The position numbers and the translations under genes were made by a program. The notes under the pieces were generated by a model, which saw only the letters and a list, made by a program, of their open reading frames with translations, had not been told where the DNA came from and searched no databases. Shown one piece after another: positions 1 to 7,684 of a stretch of DNA of 64,000 bases. Numbering within the stretch: the first letter of the stretch is position 1; each line of letters begins with the position of its first letter. The DNA comes from Acidimicrobiaceae bacterium (lineage in GTDB: Bacteria; Actinomycetota; Acidimicrobiia; Acidimicrobiales; RAAP-2), in the NCBI GenBank assembly GCA_003142095.1, contig PLON01000054.1, positions 1-64,000 of the forward strand, read 5' to 3'.

Positions 1-727
1 AACGGAGGGTGTGAATAGTTACGTCGGAACTTGGTATATGAATCGCCGGAACAGTCCCCCACTCTGAGAAATAGCTGGTTACTGGTGAAGGTATGTCACC
101 AATGTTCCCCACGGTGGCGTAGGGCATGGGCCGGTCGGAGTCAGTGACGTAGAGAACCATGGGTATGAGCGCGTTGGTCGGCGACATCATGCTTGAGGTG
201 ACACCCAACTTGATGACCTTGCTCCCCCTAAGGGTGGTAACCCCTTCGTACGTCGCCGCCGAACCAAAAGCACGCGGTCCAATGACGAACTGCGTTGCGA
301 CTGTTTGGGGACCGGAGGGGGCCAGCTTCTGGTAGCGCTGGTCAGAAGAGTCGAGATAGAACCATCGCCCGACCTCGGACCCCGTCGGTGCGCTCACGTT
401 GAGAAATAAGAGAAGGGCGTGGACGGTAGTAGCCCGAAAGAACAGCCGGTGTACGTCCGTAGGTTGGACAATGAATACCGTGCCCGTTTCCTGTTCAGTG
501 TCGATATCCTTTTGTGCTTTCGTGGTGACGAAATACGTGATTGACGACGGCGACCCGCTAGCCGTGAAGGCGCTGTACGTCTCGTAACTCGGGTACTTTC
601 TAGCATCTGTTAAAGCTGCCGCCAGCAGAGCGTGCCCGCTTGACGTGGCGCTTCCGGCGGCTAGGGGCCCGAGCAGCGGTGTGAGTACGAGGGCGCCGAG
701 CGCGACGAATCTGAGCGAGACCTTCAT
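1..727 (-). CDS. secreted LprG/LolA-like protein, 3' end outside the window
   Basis: At least 242 residues are readable without a stop up to the left edge, so the C-terminus is missing. The start ATG is preceded by GAGGAGA at good spacing. Residues 1-30 form a signal peptide (MKVSLRF, then a hydrophobic core ending near LAAGSA) with no lipobox cysteine. The rest is alternating beta-rich sequence with a conserved-looking tail (YVTDSDRPMPY then SYFSEWGTVPAIHIP) that resembles the closing strands of LppX/LprG/LolA-fold carriers, which bind lipids in the cell envelope. The family call rests on pattern only. It is the most upstream gene on its strand here and is not obviously co-transcribed with lepB. 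Confidence 0.55.
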   Translation of the reverse strand, partial: MKVSLRFVALGALVLTPLLGPLAAGSATSSGHALLAAALTDARKYPSYETYSAFTASGSPSSITYFVTTKAQKDIDTEQETGTVFIVQPTDVHRLFFRATTVHALLLFLNVSAPTGSEVGRWFYLDSSDQRYQKLAPSGPQTVATQFVIGPRAFGSAATYEGVTTLRGSKVIKLGVTSSMMSPTNALIPMVLYVTDSDRPMPYATVGNIGDIPSPVTSYFSEWGTVPAIHIPSSDVTIHTLR

Positions 728-980
728 CGAGATTCTCCTCGAATGTGAGTAGTTCAATGTACTCAATCCTGTTCGACAGTACCGGTTCTGCGGGTTCGCT
801 TCCGCGACCCGACGCAGCAGGAATGCAACCATGCACTAGCGCCTCATTTAATGACGTGGTTCCTGTCGCCATGATTGAGAGTTGGACCCTTCCGAGGATT
901 ACGGGTGTGTGAGACTGAAACCATCAACAGAGCCAGCGCCCGCTGCCATGTGGCGTGATAGCGACGGATTGGAGGGTTTG

Positions 981-1181
981 ATGCCTCAGTATGCAGTAGT
1001 CACGCACGGTGACCGGCCCGATCTGCGCGACCAACTAACCCAACCTTTGGATGCAACACATGCAAAGGAATTGAAGAAACTGCTGGTGTCGGAGAGCCGA
1101 CTCCCACAGTCCGACTGGCGAGTTCGGGTATGGAAGGACCATGTGGATGGTCCCAGAGAACTTGGTAACGCAGGCATGTAA
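981..1181 (+). CDS. hypothetical small protein (66 aa)
   Basis: Short reading frame beginning MPQYAVVTHGDRPDLRDQL with a GGAGGG ribosome site six bases before the ATG; an in-frame start further upstream at 882 has no such site. The protein is hydrophilic, with no signal peptide, membrane segment or recognised motif. Its last third is encoded by one copy of a dispersed repeat (1084-1120), so either the repeat inserted into the gene or the repeat is part of a gene family. No function can be assigned. Confidence 0.4.
   Translation: MPQYAVVTHGDRPDLRDQLTQPLDATHAKELKKLLVSESRLPQSDWRVRVWKDHVDGPRELGNAGM
1084..1120 (+). repeat. dispersed repeat, copy 1
   Basis: Begins TGGTGTCGGAGAGCCGAC and ends TCCGACTGGCG with eight bases between. 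A second copy with the same two blocks lies at 2193-2231. The first block contains a small hairpin (GTCGG-AGAG-CCGAC). Shorter matches to its left end are at 7348-7359 (opposite strand) and 36436-36445. It lies inside the small gene at 981-1181. Confidence 0.6.
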
Positions 1182-1312
1182 CTATCCTGCTACTGGTGGC
1201 CGGGCGGCCCCGCGATGCCCTCGAGCCTCACTGCAGTTCTCGGCCCTCAGTCGAGCGCGATTGACGCCAACGCCGTGATGTGGTCGTTCTTTGTGGCGCA
1301 TCCGCTCTCGAG

Positions 1313-1924
1313 TTAGAGGAAACCGAGTCGTGAGAGCGGCCAGATGCGCACGAGGGCCTTACCGATGACGGCCGAGCGTGGGATAAGTCCCCAGTAGCGA
1401 CTGTCGCAGGAATCAGGTTCGTTGTCGCCCATCATGAAGTAATGGTTCTTCGTGACGTAGGTCGGCTTGAGGGGTTTCGTACCGATCTGGGCGACGTGGG
1501 TCCACGGCTGTTTGAGAGGCTCCCCGTTCACGTAGATGGTGTTGCCCTTTGAGACCAAAGTGTCACCGGGAACTCCGATCACGCGCTTGACGAGATCGGC
1601 GACGCTATCGCTACAGCCCTTCGGGGGCGGCAGGGCCACGGCCTTGGGAGCTTTGAAGACCAAGATGTCGCCGACGTGGATGGTGCCGAATTCGACGCTG
1701 AGTTTATTGACGATGATGCGGTCGCCGATTTGCAACGTCGGCTCCATCGATCCTGAAGGGATAAAAAATGTTTGAAAAACGTAGGTGCGTATTAACAGCG
1801 AGACGAGGACTGCCACCACGATGACGATGAGCCACTCAATGAGGGAGCGCTGGCGGGACCGTCTCTTCGAAACGGGTGGAGGCGGGATCTCGTCAACTTC
1901 GAGAGTGGGAGGAGGAAGAGACAC
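1313..1924 (-). CDS. lepB: signal peptidase I
   Basis: Membrane-bound serine protease (S26A) that removes signal peptides from Sec and Tat substrates on the outer face of the membrane. The 203-residue protein has a proline-rich cytosolic head, one transmembrane segment at about 29-47, the catalytic serine in PSGSMEPTL (Ser59), the general-base lysine in KRVIGVPGD (Lys113) and the box GDNEPDSCDSRYWG near 167-179. Length and order of boxes are those of a compact actinobacterial LepB. It stands alone here, with the small gene at 981-1181 running toward its 3' end. Confidence 0.93.
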   Translation of the reverse strand: MSLPPPTLEVDEIPPPPVSKRRSRQRSLIEWLIVIVVAVLVSLLIRTYVFQTFFIPSGSMEPTLQIGDRIIVNKLSVEFGTIHVGDILVFKAPKAVALPPPKGCSDSVADLVKRVIGVPGDTLVSKGNTIYVNGEPLKQPWTHVAQIGTKPLKPTYVTKNHYFMMGDNEPDSCDSRYWGLIPRSAVIGKALVRIWPLSRLGFL

Positions 1925-2295
1925 CCGTTAAATAGTACTTGGAGCGATGAACGTAACGACTGTCGGAATGTTTGAAGAAAGTCGAGGCCCATGATGGCTG
2001 CGACTATCGATCTGACGAATACAAAGCAATGAGAATTGGACTCGATGGTTTTCGATTCGCCGTGCGTGATTCACTGGAAGTCTCGCCTAAGTAATCGGGG
2101 CAGGGTGCGTGTAACCCGCACCCGCAAACTGCATCGGCAAACAATGTGCATCGGAATCCTGGCAATCACGGGACGTTGAGACGTCAGATTGTTGGTGTCG
2201 GAGAGCCGACGTCAACGATCTCCGACTGGCGTCTTTGTCCTTGGCGTAGGAGTGAATATTAAAGTGCGACCGGTAGGTTGCGTAGGCTCGCGCAG
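1925..2295. other. intergenic stretch between divergent genes
   Basis: About 370 bases with no supportable gene. It should hold the lepB promoter on the minus strand. Its only distinct element is the second copy of the dispersed repeat at 2193-2231. Confidence 0.5.
2193..2231 (+). repeat. dispersed repeat, copy 2
   Basis: Same two blocks as the copy at 1084-1120 (TGGTGTCGGAGAGCCGAC and TCCGACTGGCG), here separated by ten bases and lying in non-coding DNA. The bases just upstream (CAGATTGT) also resemble those upstream of copy 1 (GAAACTGC), so this may be a scrap of a relative of the small gene at 981. Confidence 0.6.
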
Positions 2296-2832
2296 ATGAC
2301 GATCAGTCCTCCACCTTTGCCGCCTCGGGACATCCAGCCAGGAGTCTCTGCCTGGCGAGCGCTAGCTCCCCGGCTCTTCGTTCCCATCGTCGTCGGAATT
2401 GCCTTGGTGCTCGCTCTGAACCACCGCTCAAGCGGGATCATTGGAGCGGTAATCGCATTGGCCGTCTTTGCACTCATCATCGGAATCGAGGTTCCACTGA
2501 TTCTAAGGAGCCAACGCCGACGTCAAGAGGAGAGATTGCGGAGCCTTCCGAACGGTGCTTTTTACACCTGTCGCGGATCTACCGTTCTGCCTGGGCATCG
2601 TGCGTTAGTCACGGGAAACATGATCCTGGACCAACAGGGCATCACTTTCACGCCATTGCGAGAGAAGAGTGCTCCTTTGGTGATCCATTGGTCTGACGTC
2701 GCGCGAATCCAGCTCGGACGCGCGCGATCGCAGCCTTTGGCCGGGTCACTTGTGCTGAACAACTCCGATGGGACTAAACACGCCTTCATCGTCAGGGCGT
2801 GGAGTGGTCTTGCTGAGGTTCTGGCCCCGTAA
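2296..2832 (+). CDS. membrane protein with C-terminal PH-like domain
   Basis: Protein of about 178 residues: a proline-rich N-terminus, two transmembrane segments (about 25-43 and 49-71), a basic cytosolic stretch (RSQRRRQEER), then a roughly 90-residue beta-rich region with DQQGITFTPL and IHWSDVARIQL, the pattern of a PH/GRAM-like domain. Likely a membrane protein whose cytosolic domain binds a partner or lipid; the role is unknown. The start is uncertain: ATG at 2296 has no clear ribosome site, and TTG at 2278 would add six residues with GGTAGG lying directly against it. Confidence 0.5.
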   Translation: MTISPPPLPPRDIQPGVSAWRALAPRLFVPIVVGIALVLALNHRSSGIIGAVIALAVFALIIGIEVPLILRSQRRRQEERLRSLPNGAFYTCRGSTVLPGHRALVTGNMILDQQGITFTPLREKSAPLVIHWSDVARIQLGRARSQPLAGSLVLNNSDGTKHAFIVRAWSGLAEVLAP

Positions 2833-2905
2833 ACAGATGATGCGTGGCGATCGATTTATACCGGTCGCGGTCAACCCGGTCAAGGCCTAACCGGTGTCCC
2901 AAGCC

Positions 2906-2919
2906 GGGACTTTCGTCCC
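2906..2919. promoter_or_regulatory. DosR/DevR-like box upstream of the DUF1918 gene
   Basis: GGGACTTTCGTCCC matches 13 of 14 positions of the core GGGACTWWAGTCCC of the mycobacterial DosR consensus. It lies 60 bases before the DUF1918 start codon, a typical activator distance. In Mycobacterium tuberculosis the DUF1918 protein Rv0569 belongs to the DosR regulon, which supports the assignment. Binding here is inferred. Confidence 0.6.
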
Positions 2920-2978
2920 TAGCGCTCGCGGAACTGGCGACATAGAAAAGAGGTGATGAGTGGCGGATCGGAGGCATC

Positions 2979-3173
2979 ATGTTCGCAAAAGTCGGTGATC
3001 GAATCGTGGTTCGGGGGCATCGGATGGGGCAGGCTGATCGTCGCTGCGTCATTCTCAAGATTGACCATGAAGATGGGGAACCGCCCTACGTCGTCCAGTG
3101 GGACGACAGCGAGCGGCAAGACCTCTACTTCCCTGGATCTGACGCCACCGTAATTAGCAGCGACAGTAAGTAA
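2979..3173 (+). CDS. DUF1918 protein
   Basis: Small protein of 64 residues with the family signature from end to end: MFAKVGDRIVVRGHRMGQ, DRRCVILKI, then PPYVVQWDD and FPGSDATV. The fold is an SH3-like barrel; the biochemical role is unknown, but mycobacterial homologues are induced by hypoxia through DosR. The start is fixed by GGAGG four bases before the ATG and by the family's usual N-terminus. A DosR-like palindrome lies 60 bases upstream, and the acidic-protein gene follows 211 bases downstream on the same strand. Confidence 0.88.
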   Translation: MFAKVGDRIVVRGHRMGQADRRCVILKIDHEDGEPPYVVQWDDSERQDLYFPGSDATVISSDSK

Positions 3174-3384
3174 TCGAGAGTTGGTTCTCGAGATTGGTCT
3201 TGACCGGTGGCGGTGGCTCGACGTAACTGAGATGCCACCTTGCGTCGGCGGCTTGAACTAGGCATGGCTTGATAGGTATCGGAGGCGGCCCCAGAGTTAT
3301 GGGGAGGCCGTCCCTCTCGAATCGTGCGACGGTGCGTGCACGTAGCCCGTATCCGGAACTGTCGAGAATACGAAAGGAGGAGTC

Positions 3385-3741
3385 ATGGACAAGGACGAAC
3401 AAGAACTGGAAGATGAGATCTTCGAGGAGATCAGCGAGGAAGAGGATGATGAGACCTCCTTGGATGCGGTGCTGATCGACGAGGACGAGTTCGTCCAGGA
3501 GTCGGTCGGCGCCGAGGACCTAGCGACGGGGTTCAACGCCACGATTCCGACGAGGGAGATCGACGTGGATGAAGACATCCAGGGAGACGAGGTGGCAGAA
3601 GTTGGCCGCGAGGAGTTGCTGAGTGAGTTCGAGGTCGCCGGCGACGCCAACGACATAGTGCACGGCGACGAGATCGAACTCGATCTGACGGACGCACTGA
3701 CGACCGGCCGGACCGCCACCGAGGCTCCCGAGGGCGACTAG
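3385..3741 (+). CDS. highly acidic protein, copy A of a duplicated locus
   Basis: The 118-residue protein is dominated by Asp and Glu, with no cysteine, signal peptide or membrane segment. A paralogue lies at 36668-37042. The two share the start (MDxDEQ), an almost unchanged centre (EDLATGFNATIPTREIDVDE then DIQGDE) and the end (TEAPEGD). Homology also covers about 60 bases upstream and about 50 bases downstream, so a whole locus was copied. Ribosome site AAAGGAGGAG precedes the ATG. I do not recognise the family; a cytosolic, charged, possibly disordered protein that binds a basic partner is a guess. Confidence 0.6.
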   Translation: MDKDEQELEDEIFEEISEEEDDETSLDAVLIDEDEFVQESVGAEDLATGFNATIPTREIDVDEDIQGDEVAEVGREELLSEFEVAGDANDIVHGDEIELDLTDALTTGRTATEAPEGD

Positions 3742-3907
3742 GAATTCAGGTCCGCACTGTCCGATGCTGGACGGACGAGTGAAGCCTGTCGGGGATGCAC
3801 GGGCCCTGTCGGTATTGAATTGGTCGCGGACCGCGGAAGCGTGCCCACTGACTGGCGTCGAAGATTCGACGTAACAACACTGATTACTGACGGACCGCCA
3901 TGGTCCA

Positions 3908-5173
3908 TTAAAAGTAAATTGGGAACCAGTTGTATCCGCCATCAAATGTCATGATCATCTGATTCGGACCCTTCGCAGTCTCTACGATGGCGACTCCTTC
4001 AGTCGGACTGTCGAAGCGCATGAAAGTCACGTCGCCCGAGTACACCATCGTCCAACTTCGTCCACCATTGAAACTCGCAACTAGTTCCTGGCGAGGAAAA
4101 TAGTTTCGGGCGAGCAGAATTGTCTTTGGCTTCGGTGAGGCGAGAAGCGATCCAAAATATTCACTGTCTGCGCCTAACTCGGGGCCCGCGGTGAAGGTCT
4201 TGCCGCCGTTATCAGAGAAGTACAGCCACGAGGAACCGAGAGTCGCTCCGCGTGGAGCGTCAGGTGACAACGGCGATGCGAAACCGCCCATTATGCACTC
4301 CGCAACGAGATGGCTCAGAGTGGAGACGGCCGGTACGGCGAGGCTCCCTCCGACGGACTCGCACGGAGGCGTCCAAGAGATCCATTTGCCGGAACTGTTC
4401 AATTGAGCACTACCAGTAGTGCCACGATCATTGCCTTCCACCAGCCAACCGTGCGAACCCGAAAGCACGATCGCTCCCGATAGCGGACCTCCCCCCGCCG
4501 GCGTGAAGAGGTCCTTCGTGTCAGAGACACGCCAATTGTCATCACCAACGGGCGAACTTTCCACGGTGACCCCAAAGGATCTATTGAACGCCATCAAGTA
4601 GACAGTGCCCGACGATGCTTCGACGTCCAATATCGGACCTTGCGAATAAATCCATGATTGTCGCTGGCGCTTCCATTCGAGGCCCCCGTCGTGCGTCGAC
4701 CAGAAGACCGGTCTGTACGTTACGGACTTGTGTCCGTTCACCTTGGCCGGATATGGAAGAGAGCCGTATATCCATCCATCCTTCGCGTTGGCAAAGCGCA
4801 CATCTAGGTAATCCGCGTCGTAACCATTCCGTGTGCCTTTGAGGTTCGTCGAAGACCCTGAAACTTTCCGATCGGCTAGTTGGATGAGAGACGATGGGAG
4901 CCGAGCTTTGGACCACGATCGACCAGCATTTGTGCTCCGGAGAATGGACAAACACATCGAACTTCTGCGGCAGGGCGTCGTACCGAGTACCCAACCGCTC
5001 TCCAATGAGTAGAAATCCACCGAGATGGGGCTGAATGATGCGTCGTCAATGCTTACTCCGGAAGGGTGCGCGGTCGAAACCGGAGTGTTAGACACACTCG
5101 CTCGCCCAGCGAAGAAAACCCCAGTACCCGCGGCTACGATCGCCAAACTGACAAAGAGTCTGCGAGTGCGCAC
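3908..5173 (-). CDS. exported BNR/Asp-box beta-propeller protein
   Basis: The 421-residue protein has an N-terminal export signal or anchor (residues 6-25, hydrophobic) and then repeated Asp-box turns spread through the chain: STNAGRSW, STHDGGLEW, FSDNGGKTF, SFNGGRSW and TFDGGYNW. This is the signature of a six- or seven-bladed propeller of the sialidase/YCF48 type. Nothing identifies a catalytic sialidase site, so a binding or structural role outside the membrane is more likely. It ends close to the acidic-protein gene, running toward it, and is followed upstream on the same strand by the CPYC protein and the sigma factor, but a gap of about 120 bases argues for its own promoter. Confidence 0.65.
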   Translation of the reverse strand: MRTRRLFVSLAIVAAGTGVFFAGRASVSNTPVSTAHPSGVSIDDASFSPISVDFYSLESGWVLGTTPCRRSSMCLSILRSTNAGRSWSKARLPSSLIQLADRKVSGSSTNLKGTRNGYDADYLDVRFANAKDGWIYGSLPYPAKVNGHKSVTYRPVFWSTHDGGLEWKRQRQSWIYSQGPILDVEASSGTVYLMAFNRSFGVTVESSPVGDDNWRVSDTKDLFTPAGGGPLSGAIVLSGSHGWLVEGNDRGTTGSAQLNSSGKWISWTPPCESVGGSLAVPAVSTLSHLVAECIMGGFASPLSPDAPRGATLGSSWLYFSDNGGKTFTAGPELGADSEYFGSLLASPKPKTILLARNYFPRQELVASFNGGRSWTMVYSGDVTFMRFDSPTEGVAIVETAKGPNQMIMTFDGGYNWFPIYF

Positions 5174-5290
5174 GGCGTTAATGTAGTCCGGCGGTCGGTT
5201 GCGAATTGATCAAGCTGCTGTCACTGTGTACTCGTACGGCACGATTCGTACAATCCGTAGTTCAATGTCATTTTGTCCATTAGAACTTTC

Positions 5291-6472
5291 TCAGAGTCCC
5301 TTTGCACTTCGCCCCGGTGGACACTTTCCTTTGATACTTATTGACCATCGCGTGATGCCCGCGGGTACGCCTAAGACGGGAGTGTTCGATCTGTTCGCAT
5401 TCACAGAAATGTTGATAATGGTGCATGCGGGATTTGGGGATCGATAATTTGCTGCAACGCCGAGCATGAACTTGTGGTCATCGACACTCCACTTCTTCCA
5501 CTCGGAGACGGGTGCGTTGGTCGGCGGCTGAATGGGAGCAGTTGTTGCGCTTGGCGTCACTACAGACGTACCCACGCCGAGGCTGAGATCCTTTGCGGCC
5601 CGATGTGTGACGGGGGTTGAGCAAATCGCCGGTGAATCTGTCTGAGCCAGCGAGCACAGGGCTGCAACGAAGTAATTTGCGGACCCGTCGATTGCGAGAG
5701 CCACTGGGCTTTTCGGATCGTTCAGATCACTGCCGATCTCACTAAGCGACAGACCTTCGAGAACGGCTGGCGACGAACTCGCTCCCAGCGTCACGTAGTG
5801 ATTTCCGAAATCCACAAACGGCAACTCTCCCTGGGGATTGAACTTGTCGTAGGTGACGCGTTGCGATACCGTCATCTTCTGGAGAGGCTCATACGCTCCA
5901 GAGAGAGAGCGCTTGTCAGAATTCAACTCAACTGGGTCGAAACGAAAGTACTTGCTTGTGTACTTAGCCCCGATGAAACTCCAACTCGCGAGATGCGGAT
6001 ACGTGTCGCTGGAAGAAGACAGGACCTCATGGTTGAGGTTGGTAAAAGTCCCAAACTTCGAGAGAGCCACGAGGAGCGCCCATCGCTGAATGGCGCAGTA
6101 CGGGCAGTACTCCGCGCCCACGTATGACACCACACTGTTCGTGCTCGCCGTGGAGAGAGAGGGACTGACCCGTGTCGGAATTGCCACCGTTGCGGGCAGT
6201 CCCACCGTTTCGAGAGTGGAGTTCGAAACATTGATTGCCGCTTGATAGTACGAGGCCAGGTGAGTCTTGACGCCTCCAGTTGGAGCGGTGGATGTCTCTC
6301 CAACACTCACGACAACGATGGCGACTCCGAGCGCGAGAGCTAGTGAGCCCGCGGCGAGCGACCGGCGCCGCACGTGTCGTCGACGATTACGAGATCGAAG
6401 ATCGTCGACGGTAGGACGTCGCAGAGAAATGTCGTCGATGAGCGCCTGCGAAAGTTGTGACAATTGGGACAT
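5291..6472 (-). CDS. membrane-anchored DUF929 thioredoxin-fold protein with anti-sigma-like N-terminus
   Basis: The first 35 or so residues are cytosolic and rich in Arg ([13 protein letters not shown]), followed by one transmembrane segment (about 38-57) and a long external part. The external part carries [20 protein letters not shown], the CPYC site of the DUF929 family, and ends in a Pro/Thr/Ala-rich linker with a small C-terminal domain. The gene starts ten bases after the ECF sigma-factor stop on the same strand, exactly where an anti-sigma factor is normally encoded, and its head-plus-TM layout is that of such a factor. A redox-sensing anti-sigma role is inference; a disulfide exchange protein is the alternative. 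Confidence 0.65.
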   Translation of the reverse strand: MSQLSQLSQALIDDISLRRPTVDDLRSRNRRRHVRRRSLAAGSLALALGVAIVVVSVGETSTAPTGGVKTHLASYYQAAINVSNSTLETVGLPATVAIPTRVSPSLSTASTNSVVSYVGAEYCPYCAIQRWALLVALSKFGTFTNLNHEVLSSSSDTYPHLASWSFIGAKYTSKYFRFDPVELNSDKRSLSGAYEPLQKMTVSQRVTYDKFNPQGELPFVDFGNHYVTLGASSSPAVLEGLSLSEIGSDLNDPKSPVALAIDGSANYFVAALCSLAQTDSPAICSTPVTHRAAKDLSLGVGTSVVTPSATTAPIQPPTNAPVSEWKKWSVDDHKFMLGVAANYRSPNPACTIINISVNANRSNTPVLGVPAGITRWSISIKGKCPPGRSAKGL

Positions 6473-6481
6473 GGGTATCTC

Positions 6482-7009
6482 CTAAGACTCGTTATCGTCG
6501 CCGAGCAACCGGCCTAAGCGTTGGTGGGCGTCGTGCAGTGTGCTGGACACAGTTCCTCGACTTATTCCTAAAACTTCGGCGATCTCGCGTTCAGGAAGCT
6601 CCGCGACGTGTCGCAACATGATGACCTGCCGCTGGCGAACGGACAACCCGCGAACGAGCTCCCATATCTCACCGGCGGGTGCCGGCAGATCGGGTTTCGG
6701 CGTAAGTCTTCGCGTTAGCCGCTCTTCAATTTTCTGCCTTCGCGCGATTCGTCGCGCATGATTGAGAGCCACACGGTAGACCCACCCCGTTGGCGACTCC
6801 ATCACGATGACGCGGGTCCATCGTTCCAGTGCGCGCGAACACGCCTCGTCCACACTCTCCGCAGCGAGATCAACGCTGCCCGTCGCCAGTAAGAGGGTCG
6901 CGACCATCCGATCGTGCTCGCGGTCGTACCATGCTTCGAAGGACTCCACGAACACCAAGTCTCCCTTTTGAATGACTCCTACGAGCGTTCCGCTGACAAT
7001 GTTCATCAC
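6482..7009 (-). CDS. ECF-type RNA polymerase sigma factor
   Basis: The 175-residue protein has region 2 in the first half (FEAWYDREHDRMVATLLLAT, then GWVYRVALNHARRIAR) and region 4 in the second (LSVRQRQVIMLRHVAELPER, then EIAEVLGISRGTVSSTLHDA, a helix-turn-helix for the -35 element). It directs RNA polymerase to stress promoters. It overlaps nothing and is followed after ten bases by the membrane CPYC protein, a likely regulatory partner. The first codon is GTG or the adjacent ATG; no ribosome site is clear, so leaderless translation is possible. Confidence 0.88.
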   Translation of the reverse strand: MMNIVSGTLVGVIQKGDLVFVESFEAWYDREHDRMVATLLLATGSVDLAAESVDEACSRALERWTRVIVMESPTGWVYRVALNHARRIARRQKIEERLTRRLTPKPDLPAPAGEIWELVRGLSVRQRQVIMLRHVAELPEREIAEVLGISRGTVSSTLHDAHQRLGRLLGDDNES

Positions 7010-7126
7010 TCATACAAGTCACGAGAGGGGTCAATTGCTGGGTGCGATTTTGGAGATATTCAATCGGAGAGTCGTCTAATCGAGGGGTGGCATCTTTTTT
7101 CTTCGGGCGCGTGATAAGTAGTAGCC

Positions 7127-7363
7127 GTGAGGCGTCCACTCGTAAGCAGATTCCGTCAAGGGGTTGTTTCCGTCGCCCTCTCCGCTCTGCTGCTCGCGAG
7201 TTTTAGCTGCTCAAGCGGAGCGGCGAACGACAAGGCGGTAGTAACCGGGTCCTTGAGAAGATTCGGCGGAACTGCCGATACTCCGCTCTCTGGGGTTCCC
7301 GTGGCTGGACGCGTCGTTTTCAAACCAACGCGAGGAGTCGCTTCGGGTCTCCGACACCAGTGA
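7127..7363 (+). pseudogene. truncated lipoprotein gene
   Basis: GTG start, basic head (RRPLVSRFRQ), hydrophobic core and a loose lipobox before Cys28 (LLLASFSC), then SGVPVAGRVVFKP. The frame breaks down after FKPTRGVASG, where a fragment of the dispersed repeat (7348-7359) begins, and stops at 78 residues. The same GVPxAGRVVFKPxRG segment occurs at 17350, where the downstream half of such a protein survives without its 5' half. I read both as broken members of one family of small lipoproteins with a transthyretin/carboxypeptidase-regulatory-like fold. Confidence 0.5.
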
Positions 7364-7684
7364 AAGAGTTCGAACTCGAAGTCATGTCAATGATTCGTAA
7401 CACCACCCAATATGCATGGCAACCTAGAGGCAGCGATTTCACCAACACGCGCGTGTGTTGGGATGCCAGCAAACTACGGCTCGGGAGGAGAGCGGCACGC
7501 GACGGCCTCCCGGAGTCCGCCAGGCTTGCCGCGGTCATGGAGTCCGCGATCGATGACGGGTAGCGGCGCGCCCGGTAATCGTCGACGGGTTCACACTCGA
7601 CGCGGGCTCAGCCGCGAAGTCAGGGCGCACCTTGTCGAACTGGGGCGTCAACTGCCGCCGCCGTCGGAGGAGGAGGCAAGGATC

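Noticed and set aside
3299-3314. GGGGAGGCCGTCCC as a further DosR box before the acidic-protein gene
   Set aside because: Half spacing is one base off and the centre does not fit; at the second copy (36586-36600) the element is not kept.
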